Shown one piece after another: positions 7,289-13,854 of a stretch of DNA of 13,854 nt. Position 1 is the first letter of the stretch. Every line of letters starts with the position of its first letter. A model generated the notes under the pieces. The model was not told where the DNA came from. It ran no database searches and saw nothing but the letters and a program-made list of their open reading frames with translations. Position numbers and translations under genes: made by a program. The stretch spans positions 1 through 13,854 of the forward strand of contig CAYUIQ010000229.1 in NCBI GenBank assembly GCA_964444795.1, written 5' to 3'. This stretch comes from JABMRP01 sp964444795 (GTDB taxonomy: Bacteria > Planctomycetota > Planctomycetia > Pirellulales > Thermoguttaceae).

Positions 7289-7382
7289 AAAAAAGCGAGG
7301 CCTCTGACGCGCCACTATCCAAAGCGGCATGTCGGGCGGCAAGGGCAAGGTAGCCGCCCGACCCCCTTCCGTCAGAGGCCTC
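7289..7382 (-). terminator. Three-way-junction intrinsic terminator or 3' end of an ncRNA
   Basis: Read on the minus strand, GAGGCCTCTGACG (7382-7370) pairs perfectly with CGTCAGAGGCCTC (7309-7297), followed by GC and six Us (7294-7289). The 13-bp stem encloses two further hairpins. One is a perfect 10-bp stem GTCGGGCGGC/GCCGCCCGAC (7362-7353 with 7340-7331). The other is a 6-bp stem GCCGCT/AGTGGC (7328-7323 with 7316-7311) with one G-U pair. That G-U becomes an A-C mismatch on the plus strand, which together with the U-tract points to minus-strand transcription. No convincing gene is upstream of it on that strand, so the transcript it ends is unknown. Confidence 0.75.
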
Positions 7383-7641
7383 ACGGGCCAGTCGTCATGT
7401 TCTCGACCTGTTCGGTCGATCTACCAGGGTTATTAGCACTTCGTATGCCACACTTGTCCCGATCCGCCGTTTCTGGCCACAGAAAGAAACGTAAAGTCTT
7501 TTGTCGGTGTATTTTACAGAAAAGACCCCAGTTTGATGTCTGCGTCCTGCTCGTCTTGGTTGTCGCCCCGAGCGTGTATGGCTCTGATACATTCAGCGCT
7601 ATATTGTGCCACAGGCTCCGGTGACCAACGCCACTGCGAGG

Positions 7642-7727
7642 GGGTAGTATGACAGACCGGTAGACCCGACGAATATCGTTATTCGCGCGGTGTCTGTCCC
7701 CGTTTTCAACGGGCTGGTATGCTACCC
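7642..7727 (+). promoter_or_regulatory. Structured 5' leader (compact three-way junction) of the lipid kinase gene
   Basis: P1 pairs GGGTAGTAT (7642-7650) with ATGCTACCC (7719-7727), 9 bp with one G-U. P2 starts at the next base: GACAGAC (7651-7657) with GTCTGTC (7692-7698), capped by a hairpin CGAATA, TCGT, TATTCG (7670-7685). P3 follows directly: CCCGTT, TTC, AACGGG (7699-7713). Only five bases (7714-7718) join P3 to P1. The G-U pair becomes A-C on the opposite strand, favouring plus-strand RNA. The SD AGGGAG (7731-7736) begins 4 nt after P1, so the fold could affect translation. It matches no riboswitch class I recognise. Confidence 0.5.
7702..7716 (+). repeat. Dispersed 15-nt motif, copy 2
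   Basis: Same GTTTTCAACGGGCTG as minus-strand 5990-6004. Here it forms most of hairpin P3 of the leader. This raises the possibility that part of the leader derives from a dispersed repeat. Confidence 0.5.
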
Positions 7728-7746
7728 GGTAGGGAGTGGCAAATAG

Positions 7747-8724
7747 ATGCAATTCGACGGTTTTCTCTCCGAAGACGCGGATCGGGTTCTCGTTTCGGTC
7801 AATCCAATGGCCGGCTGCAAGGACGCAACACGGCGTGTCGCCCGGCTGGTCGATCTGCTGGAGCCGGCCGGCCTGACCGTCGAGGTGCATTCGGATCTGG
7901 CCACGGTGGCCCAGCGGGCCAATCGTTGGCACGAGGAAGGCAAGCTCCGCTCATTGGTGGGGGTCGGCGGTGACGGAACGGCGGCCGAGTTGGTCAACCG
8001 GACCAACGCGGGCGTGCCCCTGATCATGCTCTCCAGCGGAACGGAAAACCTGCTGGCTCGCCATCTCGGCTTGCCGTCGCAGCCGGAGGATATTTGCCGG
8101 ACCATCGTGGACGGTCACTTCATTCGACTCGACGTGGGACGGGCCAATGGCCGGCTTTTCCTCCTGATGGTTGGCTGCGGATTCGACGCGGAAGTCGTTC
8201 GCCGCCTGCATCAGAGCCGGCGCGGCCACATTCGGCGTCTCAGTTATCTCAAACCAATCCTCTCGGCGATGCGTAGTTACGGGTATCCGGAGCTTCGGGT
8301 ATACTGGGAGGATGTGGTCGAGGGAGGCCCTCAAGAGGAATCGTGCCAAGGAGCATCGGGCTCGAAAAGGTCGTATGCCGACAGTCGTTGGGCGTTTGTT
8401 TTCAACTTGCCGCGGTATGGAGGGGGATTTCGGATTGCTCCCTGGGCGATCGGCAACGATGGGTTACTCGACGTGTGTACGTTCCGGCGCGGCCGGTTAT
8501 GGCACGGACTGCGATTCGTGGCCGGGGTACTCGCCGGGCGGCACCGGCGGATGTCCGATTGCACGGTCGGCAAGGTCCGCCGGCTGCGGATCACCGCCGA
8601 GCAACCGGTACCCTATCAGTTGGACGGCGATCCCGGCGGGTATTTGCCCCTGGAGATCGACGTACTTCCCGGTCGCCTGACCGTCGTGGTACCCGCTGAC
8701 CGAGCCGAGAAGGAAAGACGGTAA
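7747..8724 (+). CDS. Diacylglycerol kinase-family lipid kinase (YegS/DagK-like)
   Basis: Soluble ATP-dependent lipid kinase, 325 residues, close to the family's usual length of about 300. The N-terminal nucleotide-binding lobe has SVNPMAG (17-23) and the glycine loop VGVGGDGTAAELVN (GGDGT at 74-78), then LSSGTENLLARHLGL (95-109) in the place of the common LPLGTANDFAR. The C-terminal lobe has the conserved QLDGD (about 290-294) followed by PLEIDVLPGRLTVVVP. A stretch at about 195-213 (GGPQEESCQGASGSKRS) looks like a lineage-specific loop. Substrate cannot be told from sequence: diacylglycerol, sphingoid base or another lipid are possible. AGGGAG (7731-7736) lies 10 nt before the ATG. It is the first gene of a tight operon with kdsA (13-bp gap) and is preceded by a structured leader. 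Confidence 0.9.
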   Translation: MQFDGFLSEDADRVLVSVNPMAGCKDATRRVARLVDLLEPAGLTVEVHSDLATVAQRANRWHEEGKLRSLVGVGGDGTAAELVNRTNAGVPLIMLSSGTENLLARHLGLPSQPEDICRTIVDGHFIRLDVGRANGRLFLLMVGCGFDAEVVRRLHQSRRGHIRRLSYLKPILSAMRSYGYPELRVYWEDVVEGGPQEESCQGASGSKRSYADSRWAFVFNLPRYGGGFRIAPWAIGNDGLLDVCTFRRGRLWHGLRFVAGVLAGRHRRMSDCTVGKVRRLRITAEQPVPYQLDGDPGGYLPLEIDVLPGRLTVVVPADRAEKERR

Positions 8725-8737
8725 CCCTTGGCTTTTC

Positions 8738-9670
8738 ATGCTTTCCGGCCGGTTTTTTCAATTTCGCGAATTCCGGCCAGTCGTGACGAAAGACGCTAAC
8801 GTGTCCGACCATTCTGAAAACGACCTTCCCCTCGGGCCGCGACTTGCCGCGGTGGGGCCCTACCGCTGTGGTTCGGGACAACCTCTGCTGGTGATCGCCG
8901 GGCCGTGCGTGATCGAAGACGAATCGACTTTGCTGTCGATCGGCGAGCGGCTGGCGCGGATTGCCGCCGAATTGCCCATTTCGCTGGTCCTCAAGGCGTC
9001 GTTCGACAAGGCCAATCGCACGAGCATCGAATCCTATCGGGGCCCCGGACTCGAACGGGGCCTGGAGATACTCGACCACCTCAAGCGGACCACGGGTCTG
9101 CCGGTGACGACCGATATTCACGAACCGCATCAGGCGGCCCCGGCGGCCCGTGTCTGCGATCTGCTACAGATTCCCGCGTTTCTTTGCCGACAGACCGACC
9201 TGCTGGTCGCCGTGGCGAAGACCGGCTGCGCGGTGAATGTGAAGAAGGCCCAGTTTCTGGCACCCTGGGACATGAAGCACGTCGTCGGCAAGCTGGAAGC
9301 CGCCGGTTGCCGGGATATTCTGCTGTGCGAACGGGGCACGTTTTTTGGATACGGCCGGTTGGTCAACGACATGCGGGCGATTCCGCAGATGCAATCGCTC
9401 GGTCGTCCCGTGGTGTTCGATGCCACGCATAGCGTGCAAGAGCCCGGCGGGTTGGGCACCACCAGCGGCGGCAACCGGGCGATGGTCGAGCCTTTGGCCA
9501 GAGCCGCCACGGCGCTGGGTGCCGACGCGCTGTTCTTCGAGACACATCCCTCGCCCCAAACCGCCAAGAGCGACGGCCCCAACATGATCCCTTTGGATCG
9601 CATGTCCGATCTGCTGCACCGGATCGTTGCGATTCGCCAAGCCGTGATTCGTCAAACCGCGGAGGAATAA
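8738..9670 (+). CDS. kdsA: 3-deoxy-8-phosphooctulonate (Kdo-8-P) synthase, metal-dependent type
   Basis: Condenses phosphoenolpyruvate with arabinose-5-phosphate to Kdo-8-phosphate for LPS inner core. Signatures: KASFDKANRTS, SYRGPGLE, TDIHEP, LQIPAFLCRQTDLL, NVKKAQFLAPWD, FDATHSVQEPGGLG and FFETHP. The position that is Asn in E. coli KdsA is Cys here (C57 in IAGPCVIE). C57, H231, E268 and D279 have exactly the spacing of the metal ligands of Aquifex aeolicus KdsA (C11, H185, E222, D233), so this is the metal-dependent class. The start is uncertain: ATG 8738 gives about 46 residues more than the Aquifex enzyme and has no good SD; an in-frame GTG at 8801 is an alternative. The end overlaps the SD of the next gene, indicating one mRNA. 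Confidence 0.96.
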   Translation: MLSGRFFQFREFRPVVTKDANVSDHSENDLPLGPRLAAVGPYRCGSGQPLLVIAGPCVIEDESTLLSIGERLARIAAELPISLVLKASFDKANRTSIESYRGPGLERGLEILDHLKRTTGLPVTTDIHEPHQAAPAARVCDLLQIPAFLCRQTDLLVAVAKTGCAVNVKKAQFLAPWDMKHVVGKLEAAGCRDILLCERGTFFGYGRLVNDMRAIPQMQSLGRPVVFDATHSVQEPGGLGTTSGGNRAMVEPLARAATALGADALFFETHPSPQTAKSDGPNMIPLDRMSDLLHRIVAIRQAVIRQTAEE

Positions 9671-9675
9671 CCTTG
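9661..9675 (+). promoter_or_regulatory. SD that fixes a TTG start
   Basis: GGAGG at 9661-9665 lies inside the last codons of kdsA, 7 nt before TTG at 9673. The nearest in-frame ATG (9691) is 25 nt from it, too far, so TTG is the likely start of the lipoprotein gene. The two-base gap to the kdsA stop suggests translational coupling. Confidence 0.8.
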
Positions 9676-11577
9676 AGCCGAAAGCCGACCATGCCGTCTT
9701 CCGTCCCGCGATCTCTGCCCGCGCCTGCTCGTCGACCGCTGATTTCGCCGTTGCTTGGCGTTGTCGCCTGGGCATGCTTGGCAACGTGGTTTGCCGGCTG
9801 CTCGGGCTGCTCGGGAGAGACGGGATTGACGCCGGGCGATGCGCCGCGGGATCCGATCGCCGACGCCAAGTGGCGCAAGGAACTGTTCGAGTCGGCCGTC
9901 GAGAATCTCGACCGCATCGAGGAGTTCGAGACCGAGGGGATGCTGCGCCAGATCGTCGACGGGTTTGGGCAATGGATTCGGGGGCAAGAGCCGGACGACG
10001 ACTGGCAGCAGGCCGAGCTGATCAAGACCTTGCCGCCGGGGCTGAGAGAGTCGCCCTTGATCGAAAAGCTCGACAAGCTCCAGTTTTCCAACTACGACGG
10101 GCTGGCCGTGTTGGAAGCGGCCTGGATGCGCGACGTCTCGAACCGGGTTGTGCGCGGCGCCCCCGGCGACGACGTGGAACTGGCCAAGCGCCTGTTCGAC
10201 TGGACGGTGAGGAATATTCATTTGGAGCCGGGCGTGGTTCCGGTTCCGGGGCCCGGCAACCAATTTGCGCCGCGAGGCGTTCGCTTGCCCCTGCAAACCC
10301 TCTTGCTGGGACGCGGTACGCGAATCGAACGGGGCTGGGTTTTCATCCTGTTGGCCCGGCAACAGCGGCTCGACGCGGCATGGGTGGCGATTCGAGAAAG
10401 CCCGGGCGGCCAATCGCTCCAGCCCTGGTTTGTCGGCGTGCTGGGCGACGGGGAGATTTATCTGTTCGAACCGCAACTGGGCCTGCCCGTGCCGGCCGAA
10501 AACGGTTTGACCCTGGATGACCGCGGGCAGCTCGACGTGAAGCCGGCCACGTTGCGTGAAGTCGCCGAGGATCCATCGTTGCTCCTCCGGCTGGATCTGA
10601 CGTTAACCACGTCGTATCCCGTGAAAGCCCCGCAACTGGAAAAGGTTGTGATCCTGCTCGAAGCGGCGCCGTCTTTCCTCTCGCGTCGCATGCATCGGGT
10701 CGAATCCCAACTGGCCGGCGACCAGACCGTGGTGTTGACGGTTGCGGTCGACGAACAGGCCTCGCGGTTTACGGATGCGAAGCAGCCCGGGTTGGCCAAC
10801 GTCGACGCGGTCGGTCTGTGGCCGACACCCTACGAGGTGCTCCTGCGTAACATGGAGGTGAATCCCGACGCCAATTTCCAGTTCGGTTCGTTTCTCTCGC
10901 CCCAGTTGACGCTCGGGCCGTTGTGGTCGGGGCGGATCTGTCATCTCAAGGGGAAGTTCGAGGGCGAGCACGGGGCCATTGCCCGATATCAAACGATCCG
11001 GCTTCCCGACGACGAACTGGCCACCCTGCCGGTATCCGGCAATCTCCCCACGGCCCTGTCGCGGAAGATGGCTGTCGGCCTGGCGAAACAGGACGCCAGC
11101 TACTGGCTCGGTCTGGTTGAGACGGAACTGGAAGACGCTCCCGATTATCCGGTGGCCATGCGGTATTTCCTCCAACGAACCATCGAAGCACGCCGGGCAA
11201 CCTTGGAAGCCGCCGTTAGCATCCCCGTCGAGCAGGGCAAAGCGGCTCCCGCGGTCGGCCAGCTAACTCAACAGATGCTTTGGGAATCGCAAGTTTGGGC
11301 GTGGACCGACGGCGCCCTGTACAACCTCGGACGCGCTTGCGAAGCCATGGGCCGGTACGATGAGGCGATTCGGTACTATGCGGATAGCCGAACCGGACCC
11401 GCCTCGCTCTACCGCTACGGGAACTTCTTGCGCGTGGCCTGGCTGCGCGACGCGCTGAAGGCGGCCGGGAAAATCGAGCAAGACGAAGCGGACGAGAAAG
11501 ACCCGGAAGATAAACCGGCCGAGAAACCTCAGGAAGACGAGCCAGCCGAGGAGGATCGGGAAGAGCCGACACCTTGA
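9673..11577 (+). CDS. Large predicted lipoprotein with transglutaminase-like segment and TPR-like C-terminus
   Basis: 634 residues, no named family recognised. The N-terminus has Arg residues, then a hydrophobic stretch (about 23-42) ending in a lipobox-like WFAGC, so Cys43 is probably lipidated and the protein membrane-anchored. At about 170-270, LAKRLFDWTVRNIHLEP followed by TRIERGWVFILLARQQRLDAAWVAI recalls the transglutaminase-like fold, but the catalytic Cys of that fold is not visible, so activity is doubtful. A C-terminal helical segment (YNLGRACEAMGRYDEAIRYYADS, about 552-574) looks like one TPR. The last 45 residues are a highly acidic Glu/Asp/Pro/Lys tail, probably disordered. Third gene of the lipid kinase-kdsA operon, so an envelope role is a reasonable inference. 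It converges on the next gene with one base between stops. Confidence 0.85.
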   Translation: MSRKPTMPSSVPRSLPAPARRPLISPLLGVVAWACLATWFAGCSGCSGETGLTPGDAPRDPIADAKWRKELFESAVENLDRIEEFETEGMLRQIVDGFGQWIRGQEPDDDWQQAELIKTLPPGLRESPLIEKLDKLQFSNYDGLAVLEAAWMRDVSNRVVRGAPGDDVELAKRLFDWTVRNIHLEPGVVPVPGPGNQFAPRGVRLPLQTLLLGRGTRIERGWVFILLARQQRLDAAWVAIRESPGGQSLQPWFVGVLGDGEIYLFEPQLGLPVPAENGLTLDDRGQLDVKPATLREVAEDPSLLLRLDLTLTTSYPVKAPQLEKVVILLEAAPSFLSRRMHRVESQLAGDQTVVLTVAVDEQASRFTDAKQPGLANVDAVGLWPTPYEVLLRNMEVNPDANFQFGSFLSPQLTLGPLWSGRICHLKGKFEGEHGAIARYQTIRLPDDELATLPVSGNLPTALSRKMAVGLAKQDASYWLGLVETELEDAPDYPVAMRYFLQRTIEARRATLEAAVSIPVEQGKAAPAVGQLTQQMLWESQVWAWTDGALYNLGRACEAMGRYDEAIRYYADSRTGPASLYRYGNFLRVAWLRDALKAAGKIEQDEADEKDPEDKPAEKPQEDEPAEEDREEPTP

Positions 11578-11578
11578 T

Positions 11579-12262
11579 CTACAGCCCAACCGTTTCGCCC
11601 GGCTGCAGCACAACCGGCTCGGTGTCGGTTTCTCGCCGGATTCGTTCGGCCCAAAGGTTCGCGTCTTGGGCGATCAGCGGCCAGGTGTTGGCATGCACGG
11701 GCACGACCCGCCGCGGGGCGATCAGCTTGACCGCTTCGATGGCGTCGTCGGGGCCCATGGTGAAGTTGTCGCCGATCGGCAGCACGGCCAGTTCGATGCC
11801 CGCGGCGCCGATCAGTTTCATGTCGTAAAACAGGCCCGTGTCGCAGGCAAAATAGACGTTTCGCCCCTGGAGCGTCAACACGAACCCGGCCGGGTTACCG
11901 CCGTTGGCCCCGTCGGGGAGCATCGACGTGTGCTGGGCGATGGTCATCTTCACGCGGCCGAAAGGAAAGTCGAATCCTCCGCCCGTGTTCATCGCATGGG
12001 TGTTTTCAACTCCGCGGGCAGCAAGCCACTCGCAGATCTCGAAGTTGGCGATCACCAGCGCACCGGTTCGCTTGGCGATCTTCTCGGCATCGGCGATATG
12101 GTCGAAATGACCGTGCGAAACGAGGATGAACTCCGCCTCGACTTCATCGGCCCCGACCGGCGCGGTCGGCGAGTCGTCGAGAAACGGGTCCAAAAGCAGG
12201 TGATGGTCGCCGGTGGTGATCGACCAACTCCCATGCCCCAACCATCGCAATTCGGTCGTCAT
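11579..12262 (-). CDS. UPF0173-type metal-dependent hydrolase (metallo-beta-lactamase fold, UlaG-like)
   Basis: 227 residues from the chosen ATG, the normal size for this family of single-domain metallo-beta-lactamase-fold hydrolases. Starts MTTELRWLGHGSWSI, a typical family N-terminus. The metal-binding HGHFDH runs from 50 to 55 (H50, H52, D54, H55). Later ligands are likely the His in TIAQHTS, the Asp in YFACDTGLF, and the His in VVPVHANTW. Substrate unknown; relatives include L-ascorbate-6-phosphate lactonase, but most are uncharacterised. An upstream in-frame start at 12325 is possible. However, GGGAGA (12271-12276) lies 8 nt from the ATG at 12262, and the added 21 residues do not resemble the family. 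It is downstream of pgi by 107 bp on the same strand. Confidence 0.92.
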   Translation of the reverse strand: MTTELRWLGHGSWSITTGDHHLLLDPFLDDSPTAPVGADEVEAEFILVSHGHFDHIADAEKIAKRTGALVIANFEICEWLAARGVENTHAMNTGGGFDFPFGRVKMTIAQHTSMLPDGANGGNPAGFVLTLQGRNVYFACDTGLFYDMKLIGAAGIELAVLPIGDNFTMGPDDAIEAVKLIAPRRVVPVHANTWPLIAQDANLWAERIRRETDTEPVVLQPGETVGL

Positions 12263-12347
12263 CGTCGAAGTCTCCCAACTCCCGGGCGCATGACCCACGG
12301 GATGCAACCCGTGGACGTGGCTCATCAGTAATCACTACCCCTTACTT

Positions 12348-12375
12348 CCTAGTCCCTAGTCCCCAGTCCCTAGTC
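12348..12375. repeat. Four tandem 7-bp repeats covering the pgi stop codon
   Basis: CCTAGTC, CCTAGTC, CCCAGTC, CCTAGTC in direct succession on the plus strand. On the minus strand the units read GACTAGG or GACTGGG. The pgi stop codon (12370-12372, TAG) and the last Asp codon fall within the first unit read. The adjacent 12331-12347 (ACTACCCCTTACTT) is similar in composition. Heptads are out of step with codons, so the tract is non-coding beyond the stop. Confidence 0.85.
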
Positions 12376-13788
12376 TCCGCCCAGCATCTCCCCCATCCGC
12401 TTCTTATACCCTTCCACGCCCGGCTGTCCGTACGGATTGATGCCCAGCAGTCGGCCTTCGACGACCGTGGCCAGCATGAGCATCTGGAACAACTCGCCGA
12501 GGGCCGTTTCGTCGAGTTGCGCAAGCCGCAGATCGGCCGTCGCCCGTCGGTCGTCGGCCAGCGAGCGGTTCGTACCGGCCAGTGCCGCGGCCAGCAAGTC
12601 GGGCATGGTCTTGCCCGCGTATCGGTTCAACTCGTCCTGGTCGAAGTCCGATTTCTCCAAGACGATCCGATCGCAACCGGGCTGCTCGACCACCAGGTTG
12701 GTGATCAGCTTGTCGCGAGTTCCTTCCTGGTGTTGCTGTTGCCGGGAGTGCAGGTCGCGGGTGTTGACCATGGTCAGGGGCGTGGCTCCCAGCCCTTCCT
12801 TGCCCAGGCTCTCGGCCAGAAGCTGGTCGTACCAGAGCCCGGCCGATTCCAGGGCCGATCCCCAGGTAGCCGTGACGCGGATATTGGCGCCGCGAATCGT
12901 TTCCATCAGATGGCCGACGCCGACGTAGTCCAGCACGGGATTCTGGCCCAGCGGCGCGTCGCAGAACCGGCGATTGGTGGCTGCGGCGCCGCGGAGCAAC
13001 GCGACCACGTCCAACCCCATCGCGGCCGCCGGCACCAATCCCACGGCCGAGAGGATCGAGAACCGTCCGCCGACCCCGTCGGGCACGTCGAACACGCTCG
13101 GGCATCCCAAGGCCGTCGATAGATCGCGCAGCTTGCCTTGCCGGCCGGTCACCGGAACGATCCGCTCGGCAAGCCGCTTCGCGTCGTCTCCGCACGACCG
13201 CCGCAAGGCGGCCAGGAACTGGCGGAAGGCGACGGCCGTCTCCAGCGTGCCGCCGCTCTTGCTGATCACGACGATCCCCCAACTCGGGTCCACGCCATCG
13301 GCCGGTTGGTCCGAATCGAGCAGATCGAGCAGTCCGGCGGTGGCGTCGTTGTCGACGTTGTTGCCCTGGAAGTAAACGCGCGGTCGACCGGCTCGCTGCC
13401 CGCGGCTCAGTTCGTTGTGGTAGGGATGACATCGGGCCTCGACCAGCGCCCGAAATCCCATGTACGACCCGCCGATCCCGAGCACGACCAGACGATCGAC
13501 CTGTTCGGCCAGGGCGTTGCCCGCGGCGATGATTCGGCCCAACTCGCTCTCGGGGCCGTTTTCGTCGTACTCGGCGAGCATGCGGTTGGGCAGCTCGATA
13601 AACCCGGCGTCCAGGGGCACTTTTTCGGCGGGGACGGGCGCGCTGGAGTTGAACACGGCCGCGTCGGCCAGTACCTCGCGGCGGGCGTTCTCCAGCTTCG
13701 GGGCCAGCGTCTGGAAATCCGCCTGGCAGAGGCCGGTTTCCTCGATCAGGACCCCGCTGGGGTCGTACGATAGCATCGGTTGGGTCAT
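12370..13788 (-). CDS. pgi: Glucose-6-phosphate isomerase
   Basis: Interconverts glucose-6-phosphate and fructose-6-phosphate in glycolysis/gluconeogenesis. 472 residues from ATG 13788, the length of the shorter bacterial PGI type. Landmarks: VVLGIGGSYMGFRAL, VISKSGGTLET (phosphate-binding serines), GGRFSILSAVGLVPAA (PGI signature), WYDQLLAESLGKEG with catalytic Glu (E326), NTRDLHSRQQQ with catalytic His (H347, 21 residues later), and NPYGQPGVEGYKKRM with the conserved Lys near 462. A GTG at 13794 would add two residues; neither start has a clear SD and both are possible. First gene of the minus-strand pair; the UPF0173 hydrolase follows after the heptad repeat. No promoter was identified in the 66 bp up to the window edge. 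Confidence 0.97.
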   Translation of the reverse strand: MTQPMLSYDPSGVLIEETGLCQADFQTLAPKLENARREVLADAAVFNSSAPVPAEKVPLDAGFIELPNRMLAEYDENGPESELGRIIAAGNALAEQVDRLVVLGIGGSYMGFRALVEARCHPYHNELSRGQRAGRPRVYFQGNNVDNDATAGLLDLLDSDQPADGVDPSWGIVVISKSGGTLETAVAFRQFLAALRRSCGDDAKRLAERIVPVTGRQGKLRDLSTALGCPSVFDVPDGVGGRFSILSAVGLVPAAAMGLDVVALLRGAAATNRRFCDAPLGQNPVLDYVGVGHLMETIRGANIRVTATWGSALESAGLWYDQLLAESLGKEGLGATPLTMVNTRDLHSRQQQHQEGTRDKLITNLVVEQPGCDRIVLEKSDFDQDELNRYAGKTMPDLLAAALAGTNRSLADDRRATADLRLAQLDETALGELFQMLMLATVVEGRLLGINPYGQPGVEGYKKRMGEMLGGD

Positions 13789-13854
13789 GGGCACACTTCA
13801 GGAACGAGGGGGGGGTGGACAGGACGAGGTCTCGCCACGGGCGGATCGTTTAAC

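Larger units (their letters stand above)
6954..7746. other. 793-bp region with RNA-like structures and no convincing protein gene
   Basis: Upstream of both the minus-strand FliL-like gene and the plus-strand lipid kinase gene. 6954-7288 holds the FliL-like gene's SD and leader and a short direct repeat near 7245-7272 (GCGGGTTGCCAG then GCGGGTCGCCAG). 7289-7382 is a structured terminator on the minus strand. 7383-7620 is noticeably AT-richer than its surroundings, with a small hairpin (TCGACC/GGTCGA near 7403-7419). 7642-7727 is a structured leader on the plus strand. ORFs here lack SD sites and typical codon use: 65 codons on the minus strand at 7395-7592, and 158 on the plus strand at 7148-7624. 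Confidence 0.6.

Noticed and set aside
7289..7382. Structured element as SRP RNA, RNase P, tmRNA or 6S RNA
   Set aside because: None of the signature segments I know for these RNAs is visible, and the size and U-tract fit a terminator better.
7395..7592. 65-codon minus-strand ORF just before the terminator
   Set aside because: Position is suggestive, but it has no SD, unusual codons for this genome (AGA, ATA) and no similarity I know. Kept only as an alternative in the orphan transcript finding.
7148..7624. 158-codon plus-strand ORF
   Set aside because: It runs through the structured terminator, has no SD and no family resemblance, and its composition changes along its length.
7381..7932. 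183-codon minus-strand ORF
   Set aside because: It overlaps the lipid kinase gene antisense for 186 bp, has atypical codons and no recognisable motif.
12263..12325. Longer N-terminus for the UPF0173 hydrolase
   Set aside because: The good SD and family-like N-terminus point to ATG 12262.

Overview
The window is GC-rich, gene-dense bacterial chromosome. I would place it in the Planctomycetota, probably a Pirellulales-like lineage. This rests on several features together: a fused SecDF with low-complexity insertions, a TPR protein carrying RNA polymerase alpha-CTD repeats, Kdo synthesis genes (so a Gram-negative type envelope), and lineage-specific-looking lipoproteins and small dispersed repeats. 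The taxonomy is an inference; there is no rRNA or marker phylogeny here.

Layout. The left half (1-6953) is read entirely on the minus strand. From right to left it holds a FliL-like membrane protein (6366-6953), tRNA-Thr(CGT) (6051-6124), a TPR/double alpha-CTD protein (4624-5949), and then the classic tgt - yajC - secDF cluster (4492 down to the left edge). secDF is cut by the window edge inside a (TTPEPG)n repeat. A REP/BIME-like inverted repeat (4518-4606) separates the TPR gene from tgt. A 793-bp region without a convincing protein gene (6954-7746) divides the two halves. It holds two separate RNA-like structures. One is a three-way-junction terminator with a U-tract on the minus strand (7289-7382). 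The other is a compact three-way-junction leader on the plus strand (7642-7727), just upstream of a lipid-kinase gene. The plus-strand operon 7747-11577 encodes a diacylglycerol-kinase-family lipid kinase, a metal-dependent-type KdsA (Kdo-8-phosphate synthase), and a large lipoprotein starting at TTG. It converges, with one base between stop codons, on a minus-strand pair: glucose-6-phosphate isomerase (pgi, 12370-13788) followed by a UPF0173-type metallo-beta-lactamase-fold hydrolase (11579-12262).

Functional picture. tgt-yajC-secDF links queuosine tRNA modification and the Sec accessory complex, an arrangement seen in many bacteria. The plus-strand operon looks envelope-related (lipid phosphorylation, Kdo for LPS, a lipoprotein). 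pgi is central carbon metabolism.

Most unusual items: the TPR-alphaCTD-alphaCTD protein, the FN3-like N-terminal insertion plus TTPEPG repeat in SecDF, and the two structured RNA candidates in 6954-7746. No defence system, CRISPR array, intact transposase or prophage was seen.
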